Below are positions 9,961-20,689 of a DNA stretch of 64,000 bases, piece after piece. The notes beneath the pieces are model-generated. The model made no database searches. It saw only the letters and a list, made by a program, of their open reading frames with translations, and was not told where the DNA came from. This stretch comes from Lunularia cruciata (lineage: Eukaryota > Streptophyta > Marchantiopsida > Lunulariales > Lunulariaceae), in NCBI GenBank assembly GCA_948567375.1, contig OX419756.1, forward strand, positions 47,010,333 through 47,074,332, written 5' to 3'. Every line of letters begins with the position of its first letter. The stretch's first letter is position 1. The position numbers and the translations under genes are program-made.

Positions 9961-10434
9961 CTAATCTTGAGAACTAGCTGATGAAGGTGGTAGTATTTTT
10001 GTAGCTGTACTAAGACTCTCTCCAAGATCCTTCACCAAAGTTTCCAAAAGTGCTTTTACTCCACTACACTCATGTCCTTTTGGAAGTCCTTCAACTCCAC
10101 AAACCTCACACAACTCCTTGGTCTTAGATCTTCTCCCTCCCAATCTTGGTGAAGAAGGTCCAACATGCAAACCCAAGTCAAGTAAGCCTCTCCTTTCCCT
10201 CAATCTCTTGCTCTCAAAGGTTAATGGACATGAACTTGCCTTATGTCCCTTCTCTCCACATAGAAAGCACTTAGACTCACTCTTTCCTCCAAGTGGTGTA
10301 GGTTTTTGGATCCTCTCAACACTCTCTTCAAATTCTATTGTAAACTCTCTTTTCCTCAAATCCACCCCTACAATCACCTCAAACCCTTGGGGAACCTTGC
10401 ATAATCTCAATTTCCACTCTTGATGACTCTCCAT
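9961..10434 (-). CDS. Family G leader ORF 2: 157-residue zinc-knuckle protein of unknown function
   Basis: It starts at ATG 10434 (MESHQEWK) and ends 238 bp before gag. It has one clear CCHC knuckle, Cys56, Cys59, His64, Cys69 (CFLCGEKGHKASSC). A second Cys/His cluster follows: Cys109, Cys112, His121, Cys123 (CEVCGVEGLPKGHEC). Between them is a basic stretch (LGGRRSKTK), and the tail is Ser-rich. The frame is exactly 474 nt in copy 1, copy 2 (51237-51710) and copy 3 (62709-63182). I do not recognise it as standard Gag, protease or pol. A nucleic-acid-binding accessory protein, or an extra nucleocapsid-like protein, is a guess based on the knuckle. Extra ORFs between 5' LTR and gag are known in some Tat/Ogre-type elements, but I cannot tell whether this one is related. 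Confidence 0.75.
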   Translation of the reverse strand: MESHQEWKLRLCKVPQGFEVIVGVDLRKREFTIEFEESVERIQKPTPLGGKSESKCFLCGEKGHKASSCPLTFESKRLRERRGLLDLGLHVGPSSPRLGGRRSKTKELCEVCGVEGLPKGHECSGVKALLETLVKDLGESLSTATKILPPSSASSQD

Positions 10435-11082
10435 GTTCCCCAAGATGAATCTAAACACTCAAACATGCTTTTTGTTGATCTCAAACTTCTCATGCATGAG
10501 ATCTCCACTCTGCAGAATTGACCCTTCCTCACAATGTCATTCAAATCTCCCAACCAATACGTCACAGTCCTCTGAAATTTTGCACACTTGATCACAACTC
10601 CAGGGCGTCCCTCCCTGCAAAATTTCAGATCTTTTCATTGAGCCATTTGGCCTAGACACCTTTCTATTCAGCACCCATATTTCAGATTTGGTCTGAAAAC
10701 CACCCCCCTCACTTCAAAAACTCATCACGCCCTGCGCAAAAACGATCTCTCTCTAATTTTTGTGGCAGCAGGTAGGATACAATGCACTGAATTTTCTTGG
10801 AAATTTTCAGGACAATTCACAAAAAATTGAAGAAATGGCAGACTCTGTACAATTTTCCAGAGAGCATGCAGTTGCGGGAGCACTTTACCCTATCAATTTT
10901 CAAAAATTCTAGCCCAGTGCGCATAGAAGCTCTCTCAATAATTTCAAGTGTGCTAACTGAAAGATAACCCAAGCTATCATGTGTAGAAATCTCGAGTCCA
11001 GATCTCAAACTTGAGATTTTGCCCAAAATCACCTTAATCCCCAAAATCTGCAATCCACCTCACACAATCTCTCCAATTCCTC
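10435..11082 (-). other. Family G leader, non-coding part
   Basis: About 650 bp between the two leader ORFs. It can be aligned by eye with 51711-52355 (copy 2) and 62070-62708 (copy 3). The open frames seen in copy 1 here break up in copy 3, so I see no conserved coding. Packaging, splice or translation signals would be expected in such a leader but none can be named. Confidence 0.5.
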
Positions 11083-11253
11083 TCATGTGTACAAGATGTA
11101 CAAAATCACCTCAAAGACATCATAATGAACTACAGGGTATACAAATGGATCTTGGTTCTCTAACATAAGTTCAGCCCTCTCCTCTCCTAATGTTCTCTCC
11201 AAGTGAGCTCTCATAGCCTCCTTCTGCCTAATGTAGAATTGGACGCGGAACAT
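11083..11253 (-). CDS. Family G leader ORF 1: 56-residue peptide of unknown function
   Basis: It starts at ATG 11253, about 20 bases inside the primer site, and ends at 11083. Its conserved core is HLERTLGEERAELMLE followed by a hydrophobic end (FEVILYILYT). Copy 3 keeps the same 171-nt length (61899-62069) with one stop at codon 7. Copy 2 keeps the core but has a small deletion and stop after the ATG. No domain is recognised. It could be a real small protein, an upstream ORF that tunes translation, or a first coding exon joined by splicing to something downstream. Confidence 0.5.
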   Translation of the reverse strand: MFRVQFYIRQKEAMRAHLERTLGEERAELMLENQDPFVYPVVHYDVFEVILYILYT

Positions 11254-11271
11254 TATCTTGCCTTCTAGAGA

Positions 11272-11290
11272 GGTCCCGGCAACGGAACCA
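11272..11290 (-). other. Primer binding site, family G copy 1
   Basis: Four bases inside the 5' LTR the minus strand reads TGGTTCCGTTGCCGGGACC. This resembles the TGGCGCCGTTGCCGGGGA complement of plant tRNA-Asp used by several gypsy lineages, with differences at positions 4, 5 and near the end. tRNA-Asp is the best guess for the primer. Confidence 0.7.
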
Positions 11291-11294
11291 AAAA

Positions 11295-11973
11295 TGTGAG
11301 CCGGCCTGTCTCTCACTCAGGATGAACCTCTGATGGCTATTATGGTAGCGCACCATGGACTAAGAAGGCAAGGAACCCCAACTCCATCATACTCCTCCAA
11401 GGCTAACACTCCAAGACTCAAGACATTGCTCACTAGAGAACTCAATGAGAGAGAGATAGTTGCAAATGAAAGGATGATGAGTACCTCCTCACTCCTTGTT
11501 TATATACTTGTGAAATAGTTACGTACCAAAGTTACTAATTACCGTAGTAACTCAAGTTACTAGACTAAAAGTCAAGTAAAGTCAAAAAGTAGAAAGGAAT
11601 ATCCATTCACATGGGCATATTCCCCTTATCTTGACCCAACCACTAAAGCAAGGATTCCTTCACATGGGCTATCCTTGGACTAAAGAAGAATCCAAAACAA
11701 AAAGGCTTGCGGGCCCAAGAGTTCTCAACTCTTTCCCCAAAGCCAAACACCTAGGAATAATACCAAGTCAACACACTAAAATCCAAAATAGTGGTGCTCA
11801 TCTTTTCTACTTCCTCTAAAGTAAGGTCCCATCTATCTTAGCTATGACTAACTTTAGCTAACCATGACTAATATAGAACCATCCTTTATCTCTATATAAA
11901 TAATATCTCTTAAGTACTTGTAATACCAAGCTAAATATCACAATACCACACACATGCACAAATGGGTGTTACA
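11295..11973 (-). repeat. 5' LTR of family G copy 1
   Basis: 679 bp. It equals the other LTR apart from one substitution and a 13-bp deletion bounded by CT dinucleotides. It ends next to the target repeat GAAC at 11974-11977. Confidence 0.95.
11498..11506 (-). promoter_or_regulatory. TATA-like box in the family G 5' LTR
   Basis: On the element sense strand the LTR reads TATATAAAC about 205 bp before its 3' end. This is the best TATA-box match in the LTR and sits where a U3/R boundary would be plausible. It is conserved in most copies (for example 15617-15625 in the solo LTR). No transcription start can be proved from sequence. Confidence 0.5.
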
Positions 11974-12072
11974 GAACAAAGGTACTAGATGACCCATGAG
12001 CACATATCTAGCATCTCTTATTAAATACTCATGGCTTTCAAATGATGTGCAAGTGCCTCCATGATTTAGGTC

Positions 12073-12712
12073 TATGAGCCGGTTTATCTCTTACTTAGGA
12101 TGAACCTTTGATAGCTTTTAAGGTAGCGTGCAAGCTAGCTCTAGAACTCCAACTCCATCATACTCCTCCAAGGCCAGAACTCCAAGACTCAAGACTAGAG
12201 AACTCAATGAAAGAGAGATAGTTGGAAATGAAAGGATGATGAGTATCTCCTCACTCCTACCTTATTTACTTGTGAAAAAGTTACATATTAAAGTTACTAA
12301 ATTATTGGATTAAGTCAAGTTACTAGCTAAAAGTCAAATAAAATCTAAAAGAATATCCAAGCACATGGGAATAATCCCAAGGGTAGGTGGTCTTATATTC
12401 ACCTACCAACTAAGTCAAGGAATCCTTCATATGTGTTATCCTTGGACTATAGAAAAATCTACACCAACAAGGTTTATGGGCCCAAGAGTTCTCAAATCTT
12501 TCCTAAAAGTCAAATAACTAGAGATTATATATATATATAAAGTCAATACACTAGAGGAAAAATAGTGATGCTCACTCTTTTCTCTTCCTCTAGAATAGAA
12601 CACCTTTATCTTAGTTAAGACTAACTCTAGCTAATTATGACTAATGTAAAAGCTTAGCTAAACTCCATATTTCTCCATCACTTGCAATACTAAACTTAAT
12701 ATCTTTATAAAG
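12073..12712 (-). repeat. Family G LTR, old and truncated
   Basis: It begins TATGAGCCGG on the plus strand (intact TGTGAGCCGG). It follows the LTR with many substitutions and small deletions up to about 12712, where the last roughly 45 bp (CACACACATGC...TGTTACA) are missing. It lies only 100 bp from copy 1 and is much older. Confidence 0.75.
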
Positions 12713-13500
12713 CTGTGGTGCCCACTTTTTTGTTTTTTTTTTCTATTTATTAGCATTTGGGGGAAGAAGTAAGCACAGAAAGCCAAATTGCAAAAGAAGA
12801 ATGGATGGAAGTGACTTTAGAGGAAATCCAAAGAAGGTGAGATTGGATCCGATGATGGAAGTACTCAGAAGAAGAGTACAACAGAAAAAAATCCAAAGAG
12901 CATCATCTTTGGGTCGAAAGGCGTAAGTGATACAAAGACCGTCTAACAACCTTGGTACGTGGCAAGAAAGTACACTTCAAGAAACGGCAGAGGCAGAAGA
13001 AGCATGTCTTGACAGTGACCGGACATCAACACGCAGAAGAGGGGAGGTTGAATTTGAAATTGATTGAAGAATGACTGCAATTCGGGGTAATATAAGATTG
13101 CAATTGTATAGGGACAAGTTGAATATGCCAAGTAAATTTCCAATTCCTTTGAGTAGTTGTCTTGCAGTAATGCGTGTCCGGAAGCCAATTGAGAGTGAAA
13201 TTTTCCAAAATCCAGAAGGGGTTAGAGTGTCTCATCTAAGAGAGGGCATTGTCTTTCAGTGTTGAAGAATGAGAGAGCAGATCATGGCAAAGAAGGTCAC
13301 AAATGCTCTGGTGGTGCAAAGTTTTGCAATTTGTAGGTTAGATGTGGTAGCCAGAATTGAGGTCTTGAATAGACTTCGTATTACGTTTCTAGCATGGAAT
13401 TGGAATTTCAGTTTCCCAAGAGTGATGGGAGAGATAGCTATCAGTAATTGTGAGGAGGGTCCCAAAGTTGAAGGGAAGAGAGGAAATCTGGCTTGATGGA
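12713..13500 (+). other. Decayed sequence upstream of the coiled-coil coding remnant
   Basis: It contains T-rich runs and a purine run near 12757 (TTTGGGGGAAGAAG). Short open stretches occur, such as RGKKVHFKKRQRQKKH near 12957-13004, but no frame stays open. It is probably the 5' part of the same unit as the remnant that follows. Confidence 0.35.
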
Positions 13501-13523
13501 CTGAGTCGGATTGGAGGTTAGTA

Positions 13524-15136
13524 TTGGGGAAGGAAGCAGAAGAACCGATAGAGATCACCTTCTATCGGAAGTGTGATGCTACAAAAGAGACAGCGGAAAT
13601 CCGAAACTCTTTCTTTGCTCCAAGAACCACGAACGGCTACAAGGAAGAATCCTATCGGGATCCGATTAGGAGAAGTATCATGGGGGTGATGATGGCCATG
13701 TTCAAGCCAGAAAAAAAAACTTACATGAACATGCAGCAAGTGGTCTTCTTCCACCAGATGTTTGCAGGGGTAAAAGTGAATTGGGCAAAGTGTTTTCACC
13801 ACCAAACGAGGTAGATGGTAATCAATTGGCGGACAGGTTTGCCTCCCCATTATTTCGCACCATTTGCAGCACACTTCTACTTTGGGTTGAACTTGCTAAC
13901 AGTAGAGGAGAGGCATCGCATGGTGTCCCATTTCCATCTTGACTTAAGATGGGAAGCGGATGAAGAAGAGCGACAGTATATGATACACCTACGAGCCAAT
14001 GATGAACACTTCTTGAAGACACAACAGTGGAAGATGGAAGAAGTCACAAGTCCAAAGATGAAGAAGCGTAATAAACCCAAAGAGGCAAAGTCACCTCCAG
14101 CTCAAAGGAAGATTTGAAGACTAGTTGTGCATAGTAAGAAGATGTTGAGAGAAGCATCATCAAAATCAAAGTCTGAAGAAGAAACAAAGTTCCAAGGAGA
14201 GGAATCAGAAGAGGATGAACTCACCTTACAAAGTGAGGAGTCTGGAAGTGATAGTGAGGGGGAACTTGAGGTTTAGCAATCGGTGGGGGGGCAATGAAGC
14301 TTGTCATGCAATGATTGATAGAGTAACCAGAACAACAAGTCATTGCATAGCCCTGGTGGTAAATAAGCAGAGACCAAAGGAAAAGGAGGAGTATCATGCG
14401 GGGCCGAGTTCAATTGGTAAAGGAGAAGAGAGTTCAGATGCGGTGTCTCTAAAGATACAAAGATTGCAACTTTGGCAGAAGGAGCCGATGAAGGAGCCGA
14501 TAAAGGAGCCAAAGAATGAAGACAAAGATGGCTACAAAGATAAAGATAACTTTGGTGGGATGATGTATCTAACACAGGTTGTCACACCTTTGCTGGAGCT
14601 ACTGAAGGAGCATCAGAACGTCATTCCACAAGATTGTAGAAAGGTGATGAATGAGGTAGTGAAGCATCTGTTGAGTGAAGTGAAGGGGTTGCAGGACCAA
14701 CAAGTCCAAAGAAATGAAGAAATTGGAGAACTTCGGAGAGAGGAAGTCTTGAAGAAGAAGGCTTTCGAGATGTTACAAGAGAGTTGCGAGTCAAGAGGAA
14801 AAGAACTACAAAAGCAAGTAGGAGAATTGAAGGAGCAGGCGATGTGGCTGAGCAAAATGAAGGAGGAAGTGAGTGATGTGTGCATTGACAATATTCATTT
14901 GAAGGCGACGGCAGCAATAATGGAGCAGGAGTTGGACAGCTTGAAGAAAAGTGCAGCTGGGAAGGATCAAGCATGGCAAAGGGAGTTAACAATCAGGCAT
15001 GAAGAAGAAGGACGACTGCGAGAGCTAGTACTAAGTGCTGAGTTACAGAGTGCACAATATGTAGAGGAGAAGAAGATGCTCCCTGCTGAGTACGAAGATG
15101 AGTTGAAGATGTACTGCAAAGAGTTGAAGGCAGAGC
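13524..15136 (+). pseudogene. Unrecognised long coding remnant, N-terminal globular part plus coiled coil
   Basis: Three consecutive open stretches (13524-13814, 13815-14117 continuing past a TGA to about 14276, then about 14276-15136) look like one protein broken by stops and a frameshift. The first two are Trp/Tyr/Phe-rich (NWRTGLPPHYFAPFAAHFYF). An acidic Ser/Glu linker follows (EESEEDELTLQSEESGSDSE). The third has a long charged heptad-like coiled coil from about 14590 (LLELLKEHQNV, VQRNEEIGELRREEVLKKK). No RT, integrase or transposase motif is seen. It may be the extra ORF of a large retroelement or a host gene copy; I cannot decide. It is split at 15136 by a solo LTR with a GAGC duplication. 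Confidence 0.5.
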
Positions 15137-15828
15137 TGTAACACCTATTTGTGCATGTGTGTGGTATTGTGATATTTAGCTTGGTATTACAAGTACTTAA
15201 GAGATATTATTTATATAGAGATAAAGGATGGTTCTATATTAGTCATGGTTAGCTAAAGTTAGTCATAGCTAAGATAGAGGAGACCTTACTTTAGAGGAAG
15301 TAGAAAAGATGAGCACCACTATTTTGGATTTTAGTGTGTTGACTTGGTATTATTCCTAGGTGTTTGGCTTTGAGGAAAGAGTTGAGAACTCTTGGGCCCG
15401 CAAGCCTTTTTGCTTTGGATTCTTCTTTAGTCCAAGGATAGTCCATGTGAAGGAATCCTTGACTTAGTGGTTAGGTCAAGATAACACCACATGCTTAGGG
15501 GAATATGCCCATGTGAATAGATATTCCTTTCTACTTTTTGACTTTACTTGACTTTTAGTCTAGTAACTTGAGTTACTACGGTAATTAGTAACTTTGGTAC
15601 GTAACTATTTCACAAGTATATAAACAAGGGATGAGGAGGTACTCATCATCCTTTCATTTGCAACTATCTCTCTCTCATTGAGTTCTCTAGTGAGCAATGT
15701 CTTGAGTCTTGGAGTGTTAGCCTTGGAGGAGTATGATGGAGTTAGGGTTCCTTGCCTTCTTAGTCCATGGTGCGCTACCATAATAGCCATCAGAGGTTCA
15801 TCCTAAGTGAGATTCAGGCCGGCTCACA
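15137..15828 (+). repeat. Solo LTR of family G inside the coiled-coil remnant
   Basis: 692 bp, TGTAACACC ... GGCTCACA, element sense on the plus strand. It is flanked by an exact 4-bp duplication GAGC (15133-15136 and 15829-15832). It retains the 13 bp deleted in the 5' LTR of copy 1 and is close to it in sequence, so it is a fairly young insertion that has lost its internal part by LTR-LTR recombination. Confidence 0.9.
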
Positions 15829-16371
15829 GAGCGCTCTTGAGGGTATGAGCTTGAATCAGGAGGAGAAGTTGCAAGAAAGTTGCAAGCAATCTTGAGCATG
15901 GAGGCTAAAGGGAGATTGGAAGAAGCACGTCTACATGAGCTAAAATTACTTGTGCACAAAACTTGGAAGAGAAAAGCCAAAGATGTGGATATGAACACGT
16001 TGCTGATTTGATTAAGGGAGCAAGTAGACCAGAAAATATTAGAAGTAGAAGACAACGTAAGCCTCAAATTAAATTTAGTCAATTTGGAGTTAGAGAAAAT
16101 TAGGAATAGTGTGACAGCGAAGAGGAAGTCCGATGTTGCAGCAGTAGGAATTCAGGTGTCATCGGACTTATTATTAGAGACATTAGAGAAGAGTGGGTCA
16201 AGAGATAAAGAGTTAGATAAGTCACTCCTTAGTGCAATTGTAGTTCCTAGTGTAGAAGAAGTAGAAGTAGTGAAGGAATTAGTAGTTGTAGATACACATG
16301 AAGAAGGAGAAGTGGTAGGAAGATCATTGGGTTTGGAAGCAGATGATGAGGTACACATCGGATTGGTGTAA
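15829..16371 (+). pseudogene. Continuation of the coiled-coil remnant after the solo LTR
   Basis: Downstream of the LTR the coding-like character resumes (LNQEEKLQESCKQS), then several stops. An open stretch from about 16084 to 16371 follows (MELEKIRNSVTAKRKSDVAA, then Glu/Val-rich sequence). Base composition and Glu/Lys/Leu richness match the part before the LTR. No domain is recognised. Confidence 0.4.
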
Positions 16372-17200
16372 GTATCAATTTTGAGATAGGAAGAGGCAGA
16401 TATGAAGAGATGGATTGTTAGTTTGGATCTGCAGGTAGGAAAAGATGTTAGGAAGTGGTGCATTAGTAGGAAGAATTGCCGTTTGCTTCAGTATTTAAGG
16501 GAAGCATTTGCAATATTATGTTGTTCAGTACTCAAATTTTTGAAGATAGATAAAGCAAAGTGTTGTTTTTAGTGCTCGTCGCTTGAGCTTAATTCCAATT
16601 GTCAATTTTGTGTGTGTGTGTGTTTATGAGTGTGTGGAGAATTCCAAAGTGCAAGTCAGTGTGTCTATGGATGTTGGATTCTGCAGCCTTGATCTTCATT
16701 TTGTGTGTTTGATCCTGAATGAAGTGCATCGGAGCAATGCCTTGACAGATCTAAGAGGAATTGTAGTGTTGGTAGTATTCTGCATTTGTAGTGCAACACA
16801 GTGTTGATGTGAAGCAATTTTGATCGAGGAAGTTGTGCCTTCAGGGGAGGAGTGGAACACAATTCTGAGGCAAAATGGTTCTTTGCAATGAAGTGCCGTC
16901 TTTGGGAGAATCTGAATCATCACAATCAAGAGTTGTTTGGACAGAATTTGCTATGTTGTGATTATGTGTGTGTGTATTTGTGACAAGTTGTCAAGATTGT
17001 GAGCTTGTTACTCTCTTCTGGGTGTAGTTTCTACCTGAGAGACTAAAGAAGAAATCAAGAAGAACTACAAGTGATTGTTTGACTTCGTATTTGACCAATT
17101 CTAAATTGTATCTCTGTGGGAACGAACTTTACTTACCTGATTACCGCAAAAATGATATTTGCCGGGTAATCAGAAAAGCATACATGTATCCGTATGTATT
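16372..17200 (+). other. Non-coding tail of the coiled-coil unit
   Basis: It contains a short TG microsatellite (about 16608-16622) and T/G-rich sequence like a 3' untranslated region or LTR. No paired LTR for it is visible. No ORF is convincing. Confidence 0.3.
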
Positions 17201-17398
17201 ACAAGTCTGACCAAACCTTTGACAATTGTAAACATGTCATATCATGACATGAATTGTGCATTCTTAAGAAAATTTCATGCTGGTCATTAGCCATGCACTG
17301 ATGAATCAATCATGAATCATCAATCACCATTAGACATAAATGTCAATCTTCAATACCCTAAAATTTCAAAACCAATGCTTTGAATGTACAATGTGTTT

Positions 17399-18105
17399 AC
17401 CTAGAGAAGTGGACAATTTTATGCTTGTCATCATAGATCACCTGACTATTGATTGATTATGAGCACTTTCTATTGAAATAAACTTCCCCATTGATAGTAG
17501 GCCATTGTGCCAAAGGAAGGAACATACCATTCGCTAACTATATACACCATGGAAACCCTTTTTTTTGCAAACACAAATGACATTCTGGCACTCTCCTCAC
17601 TTCTTGGCCATTGCACTTCCTTTTTAAGAACAAAAAATATGGCAATGATTACTCTTTGAGTAAACTTGGTTGTGGATCTTGAATTAATTCCCTATAAGTT
17701 CATTCTCTTGGCTACAAAACCTCTGTTTCCATTATGTCCAAATTGATCTAGTGCTAATGCAACTTGCAAGCATACAGGTGTTTGGTATCTTCTTGGATCC
17801 ACTCTTCTTTTGAAGACACCATGTTCTTTAAGTCAATTCACTTAAGTACCAATGGAGCATATGTCCATTTTCACTATTTTTTTGAATGCCAAAGGATCAA
17901 GCATGGAAAAAAATTAAAAACTTTGTACTTTGTGCCATTTGCATTTGTTCCTTCAAATATCACCTTTTTGGATAAATCCCCACCATTTAAAAGCATATCT
18001 AGTATCCATGTCTTCCTCTTCTTTGCTCCAATCCCACTCATCCTTACATATATTCTTAGAATCAGAAAATTTGACCTACATGTACCTTTTCAATTCTCTC
18101 CTTAG
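17399..18105 (-). pseudogene. PIF/Harbinger transposase remnant, N-terminal half and first two DDE blocks
   Basis: On the minus strand 17521-17820 is open except for one stop and reads QTPVCLQVALALDQFGHNGN, then GFVAKRM, TKFTQRVIIA and LKKEVQWPRSEESARMSFVF. This is the helix-turn-helix-like and linker part of DDE_Tnp_4 transposases. After a frameshift GEVYFNRK and INSQVIYDDKHKIVHFS follow (about 17400-17485), matching the family's 'DGEVYFDRK...SINCQVVCD' block. The VDGT aspartate position reads VSEW, so a catalytic residue is gone. Upstream, DMDTRYAFKWWGFI and MLDPLAFKKIVKMD match the related remnant at 19340. It is inactive. Confidence 0.8.
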
Positions 18106-19339
18106 CAGTTTTTGGTTACTAAGGTGGTGCATTATGAATGAAATAAACTTAAATTCCAATCCTAGTTCCCTAATTCCCAATTGGTTTCCAAGTGCCTTCT
18201 CATGACAAAAATAAACATAAATTACATCACCTACACCTATTAGGTATCAACAAGAATAAGAAGTATAGAAGTTTGCTTTTGGCATGAGGAGAAGGAGCAA
18301 ATGAAATGAAAACTAAAACTACACTGGGACCTACAACCTTAATGGATTGTTGCTTCTGGCTTTCAAGCAAAATTTTCCATTAGAAAAAGGGGACTAGGGA
18401 ATGAGGGATAGGGAAATGAAGCATATCAAATTCTCATGTCTACAAGAGTAACACTTGTCAAAGGATTTTATATTTAATTGATATATATTATGAATGTTTA
18501 CAAGAGTTCTCATAATCCCTCAAAAACCCATAATAAGTTATGAGTGCTTGAAAAGATGACCAATAGCCAATTTATGGCTATAAGACATAGAGTATAAAAA
18601 TTGTGAGTATTTTGTGCCAAAATCCCATAAAAATTTACAAGACCTCCCACAAGCTTTCTTTACAAAATGTTTATGGCCAAGGAAATGGTCTATGTAAAAA
18701 CTGCCAACTAAGCTTTATAGGAGGTAGTACATAGCCATAAAATTTTATAGGAAATAAAAAGGGTGACTCATAAAATTTTATGGGTTATAAGTTGTTTCTA
18801 TAAAATTTAATTAGCACCAATTAATAAAGTCCATTTGAAATTGAGGACATGGTATCCTTGGCTTATGGTTTGATATCAACTTGATGATATGAAAGATTTA
18901 AACCCTTTGACATGTAGTCTTTGCCTTTTATCTATGGAGGATTTGAGATCATAATGCAAATAGACATGGGGACAAGTTTTGCAAGATGACATATTTGAAT
19001 GGTGACTTGTTGATTTCTTGATGGTGCATTGATAGGGAATTGTGTTGAGTGCAAAATTGAATCCAAAAGGAAAATTTATCAATTGACATTGGAGTTGTGG
19101 TTTTTTGGGAGTTCATCAAGTTTGATAAACATTATTTTGAAGGAAATTGGGATGAGAAGGATTGTCAAGAGAGTTCATCAAGTTTATGGTGAAAATATAG
19201 GATAGGATAGTGAAAGGAGAATGGTGTGATTAGAGAGTTTCATTTCAAAAGATCATACAATGCCATGCTTAAGTACTTGCGGTCTCTTTCAAATAAAAAC
19301 AATGAAATCAATCTACCTCAAAATCCAACTTGCACAAGA
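18106..19339. other. Old AT-rich intergenic sequence
   Basis: No coding frame is supported. A palindromic word CATAAAATTTTATG and relatives recur near 18735-18800. Otherwise I see nothing. Confidence 0.4.
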
Positions 19340-20666
19340 AGAGTGGATTGACAATGAAGGGTTTAATTCTTGGGATTTGAGTTTGGAAGAATAGAGTGAC
19401 AAGGATGACATTGATGACATGGATAGAATTTTAATGTGGTGGGAATTTATCCATGGGTTTAGTTATTTGAAGGAGAGAGTGACCATATCTTGCAGTTCAA
19501 AGTTTGTTATCAAGTTCTTTGGTGTGCTTGATCCTCTTGCTGTTAAATTTTTAGTGAGAATGGACATGAAATAATTTAATGCTTTAGTGGATTTGATTAA
19601 GGAGCAATTTTAAGGAGGGATTTTGGAAGAAAGAAAACCATGTATGGCTTCAACTAGCATTAGTATTAGACAGATTTGGACATATCAAGAATGGAGCCTC
19701 AATGAAAAGAGGCATGAATCTATGGAGTATTAGTGCTAGATCTTCTTTCAAATTTACTCATAGGGTAATCACTACCATAATGTTAAATTAGGGAAGTAGG
19801 TGCACTAGAAGAGAAGGCTTGAATTTCAACCATGTTTCCTAAAAAAAGATTCAAATGGTATGTGGAGTTAGTAGATAGAACTCTATTTCCTTTAGCTCAA
19901 AAGTACAAGATAGATGGAGAGATTTATTTTAGCCAAAAAGGATCTTACTCAATCAACAAATAGGTTATTTGTGATGATAAATATTTATCATCACAAGAAG
20001 ACAAGTTATTCACTTGTTGTGCCTTACTTGCCTTGTGTAGCTATCTTGGGAAAGATTGCCGCTTGGATAATTCACTTGTGCTTTACTTGATATGCCTTGT
20101 GTATAGGTCTTGTGTATGTCTTATGGTTCTTGTCACAACATGACCTGGTTAAAGAGGTCAAGGCCTTGGGAAAAACTGAACCATAGAGGAGCTTGTAACT
20201 TGTTTGAATGGCATCAATATTTACTGGGTGCTTCCAATTATGTCCCTATAAACCATCTAGCTCCCTCTTTTAATTAGGCACATATTGAAGATAAAAAGGA
20301 TGTTAGCTCTTTTTAGCACCAAGCCCAAGTGCTAAATGAGCATTGCATTGATGCTCTCAAAGGTTATGGTGTTCTTTATGCAAATTGAGGGTGTGGGGTC
20401 CAACTAAATAATAGAAATAGTAACTTTACCTACTTAAGCATATTTGAATATGCATCATTTTACAAAATTTCTTGATTAACATATATGATATCTATGTAGA
20501 GAAAGAAGAGGACTTTAGAGAAGAAGATCCCAATTCTAGACAAAATTTTATGGAAGCTAGAGGTATAAATGAAAAACAATATAGAGAAGAAGCAATAGTT
20601 TTAGTCTTAGAACTTTGTCTTGTATGCAATCATAACCCAAAAGTGTTTTGGTATAAAACATCATAA
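19340..20666 (+). pseudogene. PIF/Harbinger transposase remnant, nearly full length
   Basis: The plus strand shows the blocks in family order, interrupted by stops and frameshifts: WWEFIHG and GVLDPLAVKFLVRMD (19435-19575), then LALVLDRFGHIKNGASMKRG and KFTHRVITTI (about 19655-19785). GEIYFSQKGSYSINK and VICDD follow (about 19915-19980), then YLLGASNYVPINHLAPSFN (about 20215-20275), EHCIDALKGYG (about 20340-20375) and the acidic tail IYVEKEEDFREED (20484-20525). These correspond to the DDE_Tnp_4 domain. It is too damaged to work and is followed by a GGTTTGCT-rich tract. Confidence 0.8.
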
Positions 20667-20689
20667 TATAAGGACTTGGATATTTCTTC

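Larger units (their letters stand above)
4157..11973 (-). mobile_element. Ty3/gypsy LTR retrotransposon, family G copy 1, near-complete and young
   Basis: A 7817-bp element with two LTRs (4157-4848 and 11295-11973), flanked by the 4-bp direct repeat GAAC (4153-4156 and 11974-11977). In element order it has: 5' LTR, primer site, short leader ORF, 157-codon leader ORF, gag-protease, pol (RT, RNase H, integrase), polypurine tract, 3' LTR. Over their shared length the LTRs differ by one substitution (T in place of C near 11520) and a 13-bp deletion in the right LTR, so insertion was recent. There is no chromodomain. The RT and integrase motifs suggest a non-chromovirus lineage, perhaps near Athila/Tat (inference). 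Gag-protease and pol lie in different frames because of a one-base difference from copy 2. Confidence 0.95.
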
